In this document: in pieces, positions 1 through 12,025 of the stretch
Numbering within the stretch: position 1 is the stretch's first letter
Layout of the letters: each line of letters opens with the position of its first letter
Source of the DNA: Escherichia sp. E1V33
GTDB lineage: Bacteria; Pseudomonadota; Gammaproteobacteria; Enterobacterales; Enterobacteriaceae
DNA length: 64,000 bases
Reading direction: 5' to 3'
Assembly: GCF_004211955.1 (NCBI RefSeq)
Contig: NZ_RHJI01000003.1
Coordinates: 247,142-311,141, forward strand
The notes under the pieces: generated by a model
The model's input: only the letters and a program-made list of their open reading frames with translations
What the model was told of the DNA's origin: nothing
Databases searched by the model: none
Made by a program: the position numbers and the translations under genes

Positions 1-1
1 T

Positions 2-1198
2 TTAGTAGGGGAAGTTCTGCCCGACGGTATGGTCAATATCATTGGTGTGGGCAGCTGCCCGTCACGTGGTATGGATAAAGGCGGGGTGAACGACCTCGAA
101 TCCGTGGTCAAGTGCGTACAGCGCGCTATTGACCAGGCAGAGTTGATGGCAGATTGTCAGATCTCTTCGGTATATCTGGCGCTTTCTGGTAAGCACATCA
201 GCTGCCAGAATGAAATTGGTATGGTGCCCATTTCTGAAGAAGAAGTGACACAAGAAGATGTAGAAAATGTCGTCCATACCGCGAAATCGGTGCGCGTGCG
301 TGATGAACATCGTGTGCTGCATGTGATCCCGCAAGAGTATGCGATTGACTATCAGGAAGGGATCAAAAATCCGGTGGGACTTTCTGGCGTGCGGATGCAG
401 GCAAAAGTGCATCTGATCACATGTCACAACGATATGGCAAAAAACATTGTGAAAGCCGTTGAACGTTGTGGCCTTAAAGTTGACCAACTGATATTTGCCG
501 GACTGGCATCAAGTTATTCGGTATTGACGGAAGACGAACGTGAGCTGGGCGTCTGCGTCGTCGATATCGGTGGTGGTACAATGGATATCGCCGTTTATAC
601 CGGCGGGGCATTGCGTCACACTAAGGTAATTCCTTATGCTGGCAATGTCGTGACCAGTGATATCGCTTATGCCTTTGGCACACCGCCAAGCGACGCCGAA
701 GCGATTAAAGTTCGTCATGGCTGCGCGCTGGGCTCCATCGTCGGTAAAGACGAGAGCGTGGAAGTGCCGAGCGTAGGTGGTCGTCCGCCGCGTAGTCTGC
801 AACGTCAGACGCTGGCTGAGGTGATTGAGCCGCGCTATACCGAGCTGCTCAACCTGGTCAACGAAGAGATATTGCAGCTGCAGGAAAAGCTTCGCCAACA
901 AGGCGTAAAGCATCACCTGGCTGCGGGTATTGTATTAACCGGTGGCGCGGCGCAGATCGAAGGTCTTGCCGCCTGCGCTCAACGCGTGTTTCATACGCAG
1001 GTGCGTATCGGCGCGCCGCTGAATATCACCGGTTTAACTGATTACGCTCAGGAGCCGTATTATTCAACGGCAGTGGGATTGCTTCATTACGGGAAAGAGT
1101 CACATCTTAACGGTGAAGCGGAAGTTGAAAAACGTGTTACAGCATCTGTTGGCTCGTGGATCAAGCGACTCAATAGTTGGCTGCGAAAAGAATTTTAA
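2..1198 (+). CDS. ftsA: Cell division protein FtsA, 5'-truncated by the window edge
   Basis: FtsA is the actin-like ATPase that tethers FtsZ filaments to the inner membrane and recruits later divisome proteins. The frame is open from base 2, and 398 codons are present. The family is about 420 residues, so roughly the first 22 lie outside the window. Visible are the phosphate-binding segment VVDIGGGTMDIAVY, the second nucleotide motif VLTGGAAQIEGL, and the C-terminal amphipathic membrane-targeting helix ending in SWIKRLNSWLRKEF. ftsZ follows after 60 bases, the classic dcw order. The truncation is an edge effect, not a mutation. Identification is by recognition of the E. coli protein. Confidence 0.98.
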   Translation, partial: LVGEVLPDGMVNIIGVGSCPSRGMDKGGVNDLESVVKCVQRAIDQAELMADCQISSVYLALSGKHISCQNEIGMVPISEEEVTQEDVENVVHTAKSVRVRDEHRVLHVIPQEYAIDYQEGIKNPVGLSGVRMQAKVHLITCHNDMAKNIVKAVERCGLKVDQLIFAGLASSYSVLTEDERELGVCVVDIGGGTMDIAVYTGGALRHTKVIPYAGNVVTSDIAYAFGTPPSDAEAIKVRHGCALGSIVGKDESVEVPSVGGRPPRSLQRQTLAEVIEPRYTELLNLVNEEILQLQEKLRQQGVKHHLAAGIVLTGGAAQIEGLAACAQRVFHTQVRIGAPLNITGLTDYAQEPYYSTAVGLLHYGKESHLNGEAEVEKRVTASVGSWIKRLNSWLRKEF

Positions 1199-1258
1199 TT
1201 TTTATGAGGCCGACGGTGATTACGGCCTCAGGCGACAGGCACATATCGGAGAGAAACT

Positions 1259-2410
1259 ATGTTTGAACCAATGGAACTTACCAACGACGCGGTGATTAAA
1301 GTCATCGGCGTCGGCGGCGGCGGCGGTAATGCTGTTGAACACATGGTGCGTGAGCGCATTGAAGGTGTTGAATTTTTCGCGGTAAATACCGATGCACAGG
1401 CGCTGCGTAAAACAGCGGTTGGGCAGACGATTCAGATCGGTAGTGGTATCACCAAAGGACTGGGAGCTGGCGCTAATCCAGAAGTTGGCCGTAATGCGGC
1501 TGATGAGGATCGTGATGCACTGCGTGCAGCGCTGGAAGGTGCAGACATGGTCTTTATTGCTGCGGGCATGGGCGGTGGTACCGGTACAGGTGCAGCACCG
1601 GTTGTTGCTGAAGTGGCTAAAGATTTAGGTATTCTGACCGTTGCTGTCGTGACCAAGCCTTTCAACTTTGAAGGCAAGAAACGCATGGCATTTGCCGAGC
1701 AGGGGATCACTGAATTGTCCAAACATGTGGACTCACTGATCACAATCCCGAACGACAAACTGCTGAAAGTTCTGGGCCGCGGTATCTCCCTGCTGGATGC
1801 GTTTGGCGCAGCTAACGATGTGCTGAAAGGCGCTGTTCAGGGTATCGCCGAGCTGATTACTCGTCCGGGTCTGATGAACGTGGACTTTGCAGACGTGCGT
1901 ACTGTGATGTCTGAAATGGGCTACGCAATGATGGGTTCTGGCGTGGCGAGCGGTGAAGATCGTGCGGAAGAAGCGGCAGAAATGGCTATTTCTTCTCCGC
2001 TGCTGGAAGATATCGACCTGTCTGGCGCACGCGGCGTGCTGGTTAACATCACTGCGGGCTTTGACCTGCGTCTGGATGAGTTCGAAACCGTAGGTAACAC
2101 CATCCGCGCATTTGCTTCGGACAACGCGACTGTGGTTATCGGTACTTCTCTTGACCCGGATATGAACGACGAACTGCGTGTAACTGTGGTTGCGACGGGC
2201 ATTGGCATGGACAAACGTCCTGAAATCACCCTGGTGACCAATAAGCAAGTTCAACAGCCAGTGATGGATCGCTACCAGCAGCATGGTATGGCGCCGCTGA
2301 CCCAAGAGCAGAAGCCTGTGGCCAAAGTGGTGAACGACAATACGCCACAAACCGTGAAAGAGCCGGATTACCTGGATATCCCGGCATTCCTGCGTAAGCA
2401 AGCTGACTAA
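1259..2410 (+). CDS. ftsZ: Cell division GTPase FtsZ (tubulin homologue)
   Basis: FtsZ polymerises with GTP into the cytoplasmic Z-ring that organises septation. The protein has 383 residues, the usual E. coli length. The tubulin signature GGGTGTG lies at residues 105-111. The catalytic T7-loop NVDFADV is near 207-213. The conserved C-terminal peptide [14 protein letters not shown], which binds FtsA and ZipA, is intact. The start ATG follows a GGAGAG Shine-Dalgarno at a good distance. An upstream in-frame extension is not needed. It is transcribed with ftsA. lpxC follows after a 100-base gap that holds its own possible promoter. Confidence 0.99.
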   Translation: MFEPMELTNDAVIKVIGVGGGGGNAVEHMVRERIEGVEFFAVNTDAQALRKTAVGQTIQIGSGITKGLGAGANPEVGRNAADEDRDALRAALEGADMVFIAAGMGGGTGTGAAPVVAEVAKDLGILTVAVVTKPFNFEGKKRMAFAEQGITELSKHVDSLITIPNDKLLKVLGRGISLLDAFGAANDVLKGAVQGIAELITRPGLMNVDFADVRTVMSEMGYAMMGSGVASGEDRAEEAAEMAISSPLLEDIDLSGARGVLVNITAGFDLRLDEFETVGNTIRAFASDNATVVIGTSLDPDMNDELRVTVVATGIGMDKRPEITLVTNKQVQQPVMDRYQQHGMAPLTQEQKPVAKVVNDNTPQTVKEPDYLDIPAFLRKQAD

Positions 2411-2441
2411 GAATTAGCTGGAATTTGGGTTGCGAGGCTCT

Positions 2442-2472
2442 TTGTGCTAAACTGGCCTGCCGAATGTATAGT
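2442..2472 (+). promoter_or_regulatory. Possible lpxC promoter
   Basis: TTGTGC at 2442-2447 and TATAGT at 2467-2472 resemble sigma-70 elements, but the 19-base spacer is longer than ideal. The site lies in the ftsZ-lpxC gap, 38 bases before the lpxC start codon. lpxC is known to have its own promoter in this gap. Which hexamers are used is inference. Confidence 0.4.
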
Positions 2473-2489
2473 ACACTTCGGTTGGATAG

Positions 2490-3428
<939 letters not shown>

Positions 3429-3454
3429 CGACATCTATACTGTCGTACAAAATT

Positions 3455-3507
3455 CGACTGGCAAATCTGGCACTCTCTCCGGCCAGGTGACCCAGTCGTT
3501 TTTTTTT
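3455..3507 (+). terminator. Intrinsic terminator after lpxC
   Basis: CGACTGG at 3455-3461 pairs with CCAGTCG at 3492-3498. A smaller CTGG/CCAG hairpin lies inside. The outer stem runs straight into nine T residues (3499-3507). It separates the dcw transcript from secM-secA. Confidence 0.8.
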
Positions 3508-3613
3508 GAGTTTTTACAGCGTCGTAAGAAATCGGTGCGAACGCTGCTTTCTTAAGCACTTTTACGTGTTACTTATCTTGAATACTGCTGTGGACTTCTG
3601 GCTTTAATGATAA

Positions 3614-4171
<558 letters not shown>

Positions 4172-4200
4172 CAACGAAAAACCTTTACTTCATTTTATTT

Positions 4201-4219
4201 ACACCGCAATGCGGGGTGT
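4201..4219 (+). promoter_or_regulatory. secM-secA intergenic hairpin controlling secA translation
   Basis: ACACCGC (4201-4207) can pair with GCGGGGTGT (4211-4219) with a small bulge, just before the weak GAGA ribosome-binding site of secA (start 4233). In E. coli, structure in this gap is known to mask the secA ribosome-binding site until a stalled SecM ribosome opens it. The fold shown is my hand pairing. Confidence 0.65.
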
Positions 4220-4232
4220 TTGAGATTTTATT

Positions 4233-6938
4233 ATGCTAATCAAATTATTAACTAAAGTTTTCGGTAGTCGTAACGATCGTACCCTGCGCCGGATGCGCAA
4301 AGTCGTCAACATTATCAATGCCATGGAACCGGAGATTGAAAAACTCTCCGACGAAGAACTGAAAGGAAAAACGGCAGAGTTCCGCGCGCGTCTGGAAAAA
4401 GGCGAAGTGCTGGAAAACTTGATCCCGGAAGCCTTCGCTGTGGTGCGTGAAGCCAGTAAGCGTGTTTTTGGCATGCGCCACTTCGACGTACAGCTGCTCG
4501 GCGGTATGGTTCTTAACGAACGCTGCATCGCCGAAATGCGTACCGGTGAAGGTAAAACCCTGACCGCAACGCTGCCTGCTTATCTGAACGCACTAACCGG
4601 TAAAGGCGTGCACGTAGTTACCGTCAACGACTACCTGGCGCAACGTGACGCCGAAAACAATCGTCCGCTGTTTGAATTCCTTGGCCTGACTGTCGGTATC
4701 AACCTGCCGGGCATGCCAGCACCGGCAAAGCGTGAAGCTTACGCAGCTGACATCACTTATGGTACGAACAACGAATACGGCTTTGACTACCTGCGCGACA
4801 ACATGGCGTTCAGCCCTGAAGAACGTGTACAGCGTAAACTGCACTATGCGCTGGTGGACGAAGTGGACTCCATCCTGATCGATGAAGCGCGTACACCGCT
4901 GATCATTTCTGGCCCGGCTGAAGACAGCTCGGAAATGTATAAACGCGTGAATAAAATTATTCCGCACCTGATCCGTCAGGAAAAAGAAGACTCCGAAACC
5001 TTCCAGGGCGAAGGCCACTTCTCGGTGGATGAAAAATCTCGCCAGGTGAACCTGACCGAACGTGGTCTGGTGCTGATTGAAGAACTGCTGGTGAAAGAAG
5101 GCATCATGGATGAAGGGGAGTCTCTGTACTCTCCGGCCAACATCATGTTGATGCACCACGTAACGGCGGCGCTGCGCGCTCATGCGCTGTTTACCCGTGA
5201 CGTCGACTACATCGTTAAAGATGGTGAAGTTATCATCGTTGACGAACACACCGGTCGTACTATGCAGGGCCGTCGCTGGTCTGATGGTCTGCACCAGGCT
5301 GTGGAAGCGAAAGAAGGGGTACAGATCCAGAACGAAAACCAGACACTGGCTTCGATCACCTTCCAGAACTACTTCCGTCTGTATGAAAAACTGGCGGGTA
5401 TGACCGGTACTGCTGATACCGAAGCCTTCGAATTCAGTTCCATCTACAAGCTTGATACGGTAGTCGTTCCGACCAACCGCCCGATGATTCGTAAAGATCT
5501 GCCGGATCTGGTCTACATGACCGAAGCGGAAAAAATTCAGGCGATCATTGAAGATATCAAAGAACGTACTGCGAAAGGCCAGCCGGTGCTGGTGGGTACT
5601 ATCTCCATCGAAAAATCGGAGCTGGTGTCAAACGAACTGACCAAAGCCGGTATTAAACACAACGTCCTGAACGCCAAATTCCACGCCAACGAAGCAGCGA
5701 TTGTTGCTCAAGCAGGTTATCCGGCTGCGGTGACTATCGCGACCAACATGGCGGGTCGTGGTACTGACATTGTGCTCGGTGGTAGCTGGCAGGCAGAAGT
5801 TGCTGCGCTGGAAAATCCGACCGCAGAGCAAATTGAAAAAATTAAAGCCGACTGGCAGGTACGTCACGACGCAGTACTGGCAGCAGGTGGCCTGCATATC
5901 ATCGGTACTGAGCGTCACGAATCTCGTCGTATCGATAACCAGTTGCGTGGCCGTTCTGGTCGTCAGGGTGATGCCGGTTCTTCCCGTTTTTACCTGTCGA
6001 TGGAAGATGCGCTGATGCGTATTTTTGCCTCTGACCGCGTATCCGGCATGATGCGTAAGCTGGGGATGAAACCAGGCGAAGCCATTGAACACCCGTGGGT
6101 AACCAAAGCGATTGCCAACGCCCAGCGTAAAGTTGAAAGCCGTAACTTCGACATTCGTAAACAGCTGCTGGAATACGATGACGTAGCTAACGATCAGCGT
6201 CGCGCCATTTATTCCCAGCGTAACGAACTGCTGGATGTCAGCGATGTGAGCGAAACCATCAACAGCATTCGTGAAGATGTGTTCAAAGCGACCATCGATG
6301 CCTACATTCCACCACAGTCACTGGAAGAAATGTGGGACATTCCAGGTTTGCAAGAGCGTCTGAAAAACGACTTCGATCTTGATTTGCCGATTGCCGAGTG
6401 GCTGGACAAAGAGCCAGAACTGCATGAAGAGACGCTGCGTGAGCGTATCCTGGAGCAGTCCATCGAAGTGTATCAGCGTAAAGAAGAAGTGGTTGGCGCT
6501 GAGATGATGCGTCACTTCGAGAAAGGGGTGATGCTGCAAACGCTCGATTCCCTGTGGAAAGAGCATCTGGCGGCGATGGACTATCTGCGTCAGGGTATTC
6601 ACCTGCGTGGCTACGCGCAGAAAGATCCGAAGCAGGAGTACAAACGTGAATCGTTCTCCATGTTCGCGGCGATGCTGGAATCGTTGAAATATGAAGTCAT
6701 CAGCACGTTGAGCAAAGTACAGGTACGCATGCCGGAAGAAGTTGAAGAGCTGGAGCAGCAGCGTCGTATGGAAGCTGAGCGTTTAGCGCAAATGCAGCAG
6801 CTTAGCCATCAGGATGACGACTCTGCAGCCGCAGCTGCGTTGGCAGCACAAACTGGCGAACGTAAAGTTGGACGTAACGATCCTTGCCCGTGCGGTTCTG
6901 GTAAAAAATACAAGCAGTGCCACGGTCGCCTGCAATAA
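4233..6938 (+). CDS. secA: Protein translocase ATPase SecA
   Basis: SecA is the motor that drives preproteins through SecYEG across the inner membrane. It is 901 residues, full length. The Walker A motif is MRTGEGKT with Lys108. The DEAD-type Walker B is [11 protein letters not shown]. The C-terminal zinc-binding tail [13 protein letters not shown] ends the protein and is the SecB/lipid-binding region. Arg-rich helicase motifs ([11 protein letters not shown]) are present. The weak ribosome-binding site fits SecM-dependent translation. A strong terminator follows 18 bases after the stop codon. Confidence 0.99.
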   Translation: MLIKLLTKVFGSRNDRTLRRMRKVVNIINAMEPEIEKLSDEELKGKTAEFRARLEKGEVLENLIPEAFAVVREASKRVFGMRHFDVQLLGGMVLNERCIAEMRTGEGKTLTATLPAYLNALTGKGVHVVTVNDYLAQRDAENNRPLFEFLGLTVGINLPGMPAPAKREAYAADITYGTNNEYGFDYLRDNMAFSPEERVQRKLHYALVDEVDSILIDEARTPLIISGPAEDSSEMYKRVNKIIPHLIRQEKEDSETFQGEGHFSVDEKSRQVNLTERGLVLIEELLVKEGIMDEGESLYSPANIMLMHHVTAALRAHALFTRDVDYIVKDGEVIIVDEHTGRTMQGRRWSDGLHQAVEAKEGVQIQNENQTLASITFQNYFRLYEKLAGMTGTADTEAFEFSSIYKLDTVVVPTNRPMIRKDLPDLVYMTEAEKIQAIIEDIKERTAKGQPVLVGTISIEKSELVSNELTKAGIKHNVLNAKFHANEAAIVAQAGYPAAVTIATNMAGRGTDIVLGGSWQAEVAALENPTAEQIEKIKADWQVRHDAVLAAGGLHIIGTERHESRRIDNQLRGRSGRQGDAGSSRFYLSMEDALMRIFASDRVSGMMRKLGMKPGEAIEHPWVTKAIANAQRKVESRNFDIRKQLLEYDDVANDQRRAIYSQRNELLDVSDVSETINSIREDVFKATIDAYIPPQSLEEMWDIPGLQERLKNDFDLDLPIAEWLDKEPELHEETLRERILEQSIEVYQRKEEVVGAEMMRHFEKGVMLQTLDSLWKEHLAAMDYLRQGIHLRGYAQKDPKQEYKRESFSMFAAMLESLKYEVISTLSKVQVRMPEEVEELEQQRRMEAERLAQMQQLSHQDDDSAAAAALAAQTGERKVGRNDPCPCGSGKKYKQCHGRLQ

Positions 6939-6956
6939 AAGCTAATTGTTGAAATA

Positions 6957-6983
6957 AAAGGCGCAGGATTCTGCGCCTTTTTT
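6957..6983 (+). terminator. Intrinsic terminator after secA
   Basis: AAGGCGCAG, loop GATT, CTGCGCCTT, followed by a run of T residues. It sits just before mutT, so mutT is either read through from secA or transcribed from a weak promoter. Confidence 0.85.
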
Positions 6984-6997
6984 ATAGGCTTAAGACA

Positions 6998-7387
6998 ATG
7001 AAAAAACTGCAAATCGCGGTAGGTATTATTCGCAACGAAAACAACGAAATCTTTATAACCCGTCGCGCCGCAGATGCGCACATGGCAAATAAGCTTGAGT
7101 TTCCGGGCGGAAAAATAGAAACGGGAGAAACGGTAGAACAAGCGATGGTGCGGGAGCTTCAGGAAGAAGTCGGCGTTACCCCACAACGTTTTTCGTTGTT
7201 TGAAAAGCTGGAATATCAGTTCCCTGACAGGCATATCACACTGTGGTTTTGGTTGGTCGAGAGCTGGGAAGGGAAACCGTGGGGGAAAGAGGGACAACCC
7301 GGTGAGTGGATGGCGCTGGCCAGCCTCAATGCAGAAGATTTTCCGCCAGCCAATGAACCGGTAATTGCGAAGCTTAAGCGTCTGTAG
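6998..7387 (+). CDS. mutT: 8-oxo-dGTP diphosphatase MutT
   Basis: MutT hydrolyses 8-oxo-dGTP to the monophosphate and so prevents A:T to C:G transversions. It is 129 residues. The Nudix box G-x5-E-x7-REUxEExGU is perfect, running from Gly38 through Glu44, Arg52-Glu53 and Glu56-Glu57 to Val60. It follows secA after a terminator. The tandem REP array begins at its stop codon, which is typical of the end of a transcript. Confidence 0.98.
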   Translation: MKKLQIAVGIIRNENNEIFITRRAADAHMANKLEFPGGKIETGETVEQAMVRELQEEVGVTPQRFSLFEKLEYQFPDRHITLWFWLVESWEGKPWGKEGQPGEWMALASLNAEDFPPANEPVIAKLKRL

Positions 7388-7935
7388 GTCAGATAAGGCA
7401 TTTTCGCCGCATCCAACATTCGCACACGATGCCTGATGCGACGCTGGCGCGTCTTATCAGGCCTACGTGGATTTCTAACTCATTGATAAATTTGTTTTTT
7501 TAGGTCGGATAAGGCATTTTCGCCGCATCCGACATTTGCATACGATGCCTGATGCAACGCTGGCGCGTCTTATCAGGCCTACGTGGATTTCTAACTCATT
7601 GATAAATTTGTTTTTGTAGGTCGGATAAGGCGTTTACGCCGCATCCGACATTTGCACACGATGCCTGATGCGACGCTGGGCGTCTTATCAGGCCTACGTG
7701 GATTTCTAACTCATTGATAAACTTGTTTTTGTAGGTCGGATAAGGCGTTTACGCCGCATCCGACATTCGCACACGATGCCTGATGCGACGCTGGCGCGTC
7801 TTATCAGGCCTACGTGGATTTCTAACTCATTGATAAATTTGTTTTTGTAGGTCGGATAAGGCGTTTACGCCGCATCCGACATCCGCACACGATGCCTGAT
7901 ACGACGCTGACTGCGTCTTATCAGGCCTGCGTGGG
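7384..7935. repeat. Tandem REP/BIME array, five units of about 116 bp
   Basis: Five consecutive copies begin at about 7385, 7501, 7617, 7732 and 7848, a period of 115-116 bases. Each has a forward REP palindrome (GTAGGTCGGATAAGGC... GCCGCATCCGACA), an inverted REP (GATGCCTGATGCGACGC... CTTATCAGGCCTAC), and an A/T-rich linker with GGATTTCTAACTCATTG. The fifth copy ends in a different sequence with GACTGCG in the loop and lacks the linker. The array fills the whole mutT-yacG gap. BIMEs are transcribed extragenic elements that can stabilise mRNA and bind gyrase, IHF or Pol I. No gene is present in it. Confidence 0.95.
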
Positions 7936-7949
7936 GCATCAGACAAATG

Positions 7950-8147
7950 TCAATGCTTTGGCTCTTCGCTCCAGTCATCGCTTTCGGAAAGATCGCCACT
8001 GCTGGGGATTCGTTTTTCTTCAGCTGCCCATTCTCCGAGGTCGATCAACTGGCAGCGTTTGGAACAAAATGGCCGAAATGGGCTGACTTCACCCCAGACC
8101 ACCGTTTTCCCGCAGGTTGGGCAGTTCACCGTAATAGTTTCTGACAT
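7950..8147 (-). CDS. yacG: DNA gyrase inhibitor YacG (zinc protein)
   Basis: YacG is a 65-residue zinc-binding protein reported to inhibit DNA gyrase by binding GyrB. The four zinc cysteines are visible as CPTC and FCSKRC, followed by [12 protein letters not shown]. The C-terminus is acidic ([14 protein letters not shown]). It lies 9 bases downstream of zapD and is the last gene of coaE-zapD-yacG. Length and sequence agree with the E. coli protein. Confidence 0.96.
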   Translation of the reverse strand: MSETITVNCPTCGKTVVWGEVSPFRPFCSKRCQLIDLGEWAAEEKRIPSSGDLSESDDWSEEPKH

Positions 8148-8156
8148 TTTTACTCC

Positions 8157-8900
8157 TTAGCAACAGGCCAGTTCGAAATCCAGACGTTCCGGTACTTGTC
8201 CATTTTCACTGTCCAGCGGCATAAAGCGAATGGCAAAACGGCTTTTATGACCGGATATTTGCGGATAAAGCTGTGAATCGAGTGCCAGATTCAGGCGTAA
8301 CAAATCGGCGTCTTCGCCATTATCCTGATAAAAACCGTTAAGACTGGTCAGTTTGCGGAACGGTGCCGACTGACGAATCAAATCCAGCACCATTGTAAGT
8401 GCCTGTGTCAGCGGGCTCAGGCTGGCAATCCACGTTTCTACCTGACTGTCGCGCTGCGACTGGGGTAAATGCAACCAGATATGCAACGTAGGTAAATCAA
8501 AGCTGCAACACCCGCCGGGAATGCTTAGACGCTGGCGCACTAGGGCAATCATTCTGTCTTCACGCAGAAATTGCCCGATACGCGGCGCGGAAATCAGCAC
8601 GCTACCGGCGGCCTTCAACTGCTGAATTAATGCTTCAATACGGCTCTGGTCCACGCCAGGCACACCAATCCAGGTCTGGAGTTTACGTTGCTGCCGGTCA
8701 AGTTCTTTCAACAGCTCAGTGCGGACTTCGCCGCGCTCGAAAACATCCAGTAATTCACTAACATTACGGAAGAAATGCAGAGCACCAGCGTAGTCAGCAA
8801 TAGGTAAATTTACGGTGAGTTGTTGAATCAAAAACTCAATGCGCAGCCATGTACGCATTTTTTCATTTAGCGGATGTTCAAAAAGGACCTGGGTCTGCAT
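8157..8900 (-). CDS. zapD: Z-ring associated protein ZapD
   Basis: ZapD binds the FtsZ C-terminal tail and cross-links filaments into bundles at midcell. It is 247 residues, full length for the family. It is mostly helical at the N-terminus ([18 protein letters not shown]) with a C-terminal beta part ([13 protein letters not shown]) and ends in Cys-Cys. Its ATG overlaps the coaE stop by one base (TAATG), suggesting translational coupling. It belongs to the coaE-zapD-yacG operon. Confidence 0.96.
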   Translation of the reverse strand: MQTQVLFEHPLNEKMRTWLRIEFLIQQLTVNLPIADYAGALHFFRNVSELLDVFERGEVRTELLKELDRQQRKLQTWIGVPGVDQSRIEALIQQLKAAGSVLISAPRIGQFLREDRMIALVRQRLSIPGGCCSFDLPTLHIWLHLPQSQRDSQVETWIASLSPLTQALTMVLDLIRQSAPFRKLTSLNGFYQDNGEDADLLRLNLALDSQLYPQISGHKSRFAIRFMPLDSENGQVPERLDFELACC

Positions 8901-9520
8901 TAAGGTTTTTCCTGTGAGACAAACTGCGACGCGAGCTGCAAATAGTGTGCGTGCAGGCGGGCAACATCTGATGCAATAGCATTCGGTGTGCCGTTATTAT
9001 CAATGACGTCATCTGCCACCGCAAGACGGGCTTCGCGCGTTGCCTGGGCAGCAAGAATTTGTTCAACATGCTCGCGAGTGACATCATCACGTTGCATAGT
9101 GCGCATAAGCTGAGTTTCTGGACTGACATCCACCACCAGTACACGATTCGCTTTTTTATACAGCGAATTTTCTACCAGCAAGGGCACAACCCACAGTACA
9201 TAAGGTGACGTTGATTGCTGGATCTGGCGTTGCGTCTCCTGCTGAATCAGAGGATGCAGCAGGGCATTAAGCCAGTTTTTCTCTTCCGGATAGGCGAAGA
9301 TCCGCTCGCGCAAGGCGCGACGTTGCAATGTTCCATCAGCAGCAATCATGTCAGCGCCAAAGTGTTCAGCAATGGCATGCAGTGCAGGTGTACCTGGTTC
9401 AACCACCTGACGCGCAATAATATCGGCATCAATGACATTAATTCCGAGGTCAGCAAATGCATTTGCAACAGTACTCTTGCCACTGCCAATGCCGCCTGTT
9501 AAGGCAACTGTATACCTCAT
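8900..9520 (-). CDS. coaE: Dephospho-CoA kinase CoaE
   Basis: CoaE phosphorylates the 3'-hydroxyl of dephospho-CoA, the last step of coenzyme A synthesis. It is 206 residues. The N-terminal P-loop is GGIGSGKST. The NMP-kinase-like fold includes [13 protein letters not shown], which binds dephospho-CoA. It is the first gene of the three-gene minus-strand operon and divergent from guaC. Functionally it completes the pathway begun by panB, panC and panD elsewhere in this window. Confidence 0.97.
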   Translation of the reverse strand: MRYTVALTGGIGSGKSTVANAFADLGINVIDADIIARQVVEPGTPALHAIAEHFGADMIAADGTLQRRALRERIFAYPEEKNWLNALLHPLIQQETQRQIQQSTSPYVLWVVPLLVENSLYKKANRVLVVDVSPETQLMRTMQRDDVTREHVEQILAAQATREARLAVADDVIDNNGTPNAIASDVARLHAHYLQLASQFVSQEKP

Positions 9521-9660
9521 AATCTATATTCCTGGGAATTCATCATGATTATCAAAATGTTAATAAAGAGCACGCGAAAGCGAAATTGATGAAACGTTCG
9601 CCCACTATTTACCAGGTAAATTTATGGGATTGTAGCGTAAAAAAAGACAATTTCGCAGTC

Positions 9661-9688
9661 TTGCGCCATATCGATTAGTGCGTATGAT
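9661..9688 (+). promoter_or_regulatory. Probable guaC promoter
   Basis: TTGCGC at 9661-9666 and TATGAT at 9683-9688 are separated by 16 bases, about 56 bases before the guaC start. This is the best sigma-70-like pair in the coaE-guaC divergent gap. Assigned by eye. Confidence 0.55.
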
Positions 9689-9744
9689 AGCGTCACTGGA
9701 GTTGCGCTCTTACCCTTATAGCCATTAACCCCAGGAATCTGCAC

Positions 9745-10788
9745 ATGCGTATCGAAGAAGATCTGAAGTTAGGTTTTAAAGACGTCCTCATCCGCCCTAA
9801 ACGCTCTACTCTTAAAAGCCGTTCCGATGTTGAACTGGAACGTCAATTCACCTTCAAACATTCAGGTCAAAGCTGGTCCGGCGTGCCAATTATTGCCGCA
9901 AATATGGACACCGTAGGCACTTTTACCATGGCTACGGCATTGGCTTCTTTCGATATTCTGACCGCTGTACATAAACATTACTCTGTTGAAGAGTGGCAAG
10001 CGTTTATCAACAATTCTTCCGCTGATGTGCTGAAACATGTGATGGTTTCTACCGGCACGTCTGATGCGGATTTCGAAAAAACTAAACAGATTCTCGACCT
10101 GAACCCGGCATTAAACTTCGTTTGTATTGACGTGGCGAATGGTTATTCCGAACACTTCGTGCAGTTCGTTGCGAAAGCGCGTGAAGCGTGGCCGACCAAA
10201 ACGATTTGTGCAGGCAATGTGGTAACTGGCGAAATGTGTGAGGAGCTTATTCTCTCCGGTGCCGATATCGTTAAAGTTGGCATTGGCCCTGGTTCTGTTT
10301 GTACAACTCGCGTGAAAACGGGCGTCGGTTATCCGCAGCTTTCTGCGGTAATCGAATGTGCCGATGCTGCGCACGGTCTGGGCGGAATGATTGTCAGCGA
10401 TGGCGGCTGTACCACTCCGGGCGATGTGGCTAAAGCTTTTGGCGGCGGTGCCGATTTCGTAATGCTTGGCGGCATGCTGGCGGGTCACGAAGAGAGCGGC
10501 GGCCGTATTGTTGAAGAGAACGGCGAGAAATTTATGCTGTTCTACGGTATGAGCTCTGAGTCCGCGATGAAACGTCACGTTGGCGGCGTTGCGGAATATC
10601 GCGCAGCAGAAGGTAAAACCGTTAAGCTGCCTCTGCGAGGTCCGGTTGAAAATACCGCGCGTGATATTTTAGGCGGCCTGCGTTCAGCCTGCACTTACGT
10701 TGGGGCTTCACGCCTGAAAGAACTGACCAAGCGCACCACATTTATCCGTGTGCTGGAACAAGAAAACCGCATCTTCAACAACCTGTAA
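9745..10788 (+). CDS. guaC: GMP reductase GuaC
   Basis: GuaC converts GMP to IMP with NADPH, returning guanine nucleotides to the common purine pool. It is 347 residues, an IMPDH/GMPR-type barrel. The catalytic cysteine is Cys186 in [11 protein letters not shown]. The flap region [13 protein letters not shown] is present. There are no CBS domains, as expected for GMPR rather than IMPDH. It is monocistronic, ending just before a strong hairpin shared with the convergent hofC. Confidence 0.98.
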   Translation: MRIEEDLKLGFKDVLIRPKRSTLKSRSDVELERQFTFKHSGQSWSGVPIIAANMDTVGTFTMATALASFDILTAVHKHYSVEEWQAFINNSSADVLKHVMVSTGTSDADFEKTKQILDLNPALNFVCIDVANGYSEHFVQFVAKAREAWPTKTICAGNVVTGEMCEELILSGADIVKVGIGPGSVCTTRVKTGVGYPQLSAVIECADAAHGLGGMIVSDGGCTTPGDVAKAFGGGADFVMLGGMLAGHEESGGRIVEENGEKFMLFYGMSSESAMKRHVGGVAEYRAAEGKTVKLPLRGPVENTARDILGGLRSACTYVGASRLKELTKRTTFIRVLEQENRIFNNL

Positions 10789-10794
10789 TCTTCC

Positions 10795-10824
10795 AACGCT
10801 GGTGTGGAGCAACACGCCAGCGTT
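10795..10824. terminator. Hairpin between convergent guaC and hofC
   Basis: AACGCTGG (10795-10802) pairs with CCAGCGTT (10817-10824), with an inner GTGT/ACAC stem. There is no T-run, so it is a weak or bidirectional terminator or an mRNA 3'-end stabiliser. It overlaps the last two bases of hofC. Confidence 0.55.
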
Positions 10825-12025
10825 ATCCCATCCCACTCATCGCATCGCCTAAATGGAAAATTGGCAGATACATCGCCACCACCAGCGTACCGATAATTCC
10901 TCCGGTAATGACCAGCAACGCCGGTTCCAGTAAGGCGGCAAGGTTATCTGCCAGCGCCAGCGTGTTATCCCGATGATGATGGGCAAGATTCTCCAGCATG
11001 AGATCCAGCGACCCGGACGCCTCTCCTGTTCTCACTAACTGCAAACAGAGTGGGCTAAACTCCCCTGCATTTTTTAGCGCCAGCCAGATGGGGTGACCGT
11101 TACTGATATCATGCTGAATTTGTGTCAGAAGTTGCGCCCAGTACGGGCAGCGCATCGTCTCTCTGGCGCTCTCCACTCCCTGTAAAAAAGTAATCCCCGC
11201 ACTTTGTGTCAGCGCCAGAATCGTAAAGATCTGTGTGAGTTTTTGTCCCCGCATCAGGGCTCCCATGATCGGGATGCGTAATAACCATTTCTGCCGCGCA
11301 ATAAGCCAAATTGGGTAACGCATCAGCAGTTTGTTGGCTATCGCCAGCAGAAAGCCGAGCACTATCAGCAGCCAGCCCCATTCGCCACTCAAGTCTGCCA
11401 GCGTCATGATCCCCTGCGTTAGTGCCGGTAACGGGGTGTTAAAGGTTTTATAGATAGCGGCAAACTCCGGCAGCACAAAATGCAGCATTGCCATTACTAC
11501 CATTATCGCCATCGTTAAAATGATGATGGGGTAACGCAACGCTGATTTCACTTTGTCGGTTAACTGGCGCTGGGCTTTTTGCTGACGCGCCAGTTCAAAG
11601 CAGCATTCATCCAGCTTGCCGGTCACTTCCCCCGTGCGGATCATCGACTGGTAAAGCGGCGGAAAAACCTCTGACCAGGGCAATAAGGCACTGGAAAAGG
11701 CCACGCCCTGTTCGAGATCGTGAGCCAGCGATTGCAACAATGCCTGCCATTGCTTACTTGGATGCTGTTCAGCCAGCAGAACCAGCCCTTCAGAAAGCGT
11801 TAACCCGGCTTTAAGTAGCGTTGCCAGTTGATGAATGACTTCCGCGCTTTTATCTCCGCGCCACTGTGCAGAACTGATATTGATTCGCTTCAGTTGCAGT
11901 GGAGTAACCCTTTGCTGCTGTAGAGTCAAAAGTAGCAAAGCGCGGCTTTCTGACCATTGCATCCCATCTTGCGCGCTGCCGTCACGAGTTATGCCATGCC
12001 ATCGCCAGAGTTGCTTATTCGCCAT
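10823..12025 (-). CDS. hofC: Type IV pilus/type II secretion inner-membrane platform protein HofC
   Basis: HofC is a GspF/PilC-family platform protein, 400 residues, with two T2SF domains (about 65-190 and 265-390). It has membrane segments near residues 165-190, 215-235 and 370-395 (ALLVITGGIIGTLVVAMYLPIF). It should anchor the assembly ATPase to the pseudopilus in the inner membrane. The ATG overlaps the hofB reading frame by 11 bases, indicating coupling. The ppdD-hofB-hofC set is largely silent in K-12. Remembered K-12 HofC differs at many positions, so the gene is diverging. Confidence 0.95.
   Translation of the reverse strand: MANKQLWRWHGITRDGSAQDGMQWSESRALLLLTLQQQRVTPLQLKRINISSAQWRGDKSAEVIHQLATLLKAGLTLSEGLVLLAEQHPSKQWQALLQSLAHDLEQGVAFSSALLPWSEVFPPLYQSMIRTGEVTGKLDECCFELARQQKAQRQLTDKVKSALRYPIIILTMAIMVVMAMLHFVLPEFAAIYKTFNTPLPALTQGIMTLADLSGEWGWLLIVLGFLLAIANKLLMRYPIWLIARQKWLLRIPIMGALMRGQKLTQIFTILALTQSAGITFLQGVESARETMRCPYWAQLLTQIQHDISNGHPIWLALKNAGEFSPLCLQLVRTGEASGSLDLMLENLAHHHRDNTLALADNLAALLEPALLVITGGIIGTLVVAMYLPIFHLGDAMSGMG

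Noticed and set aside
7892-8144. Short plus-strand frames at the end of the BIME array and over yacG
   Set aside because: They begin in REP sequence and run antisense to yacG. Translations have no features, while yacG is a known zinc protein.
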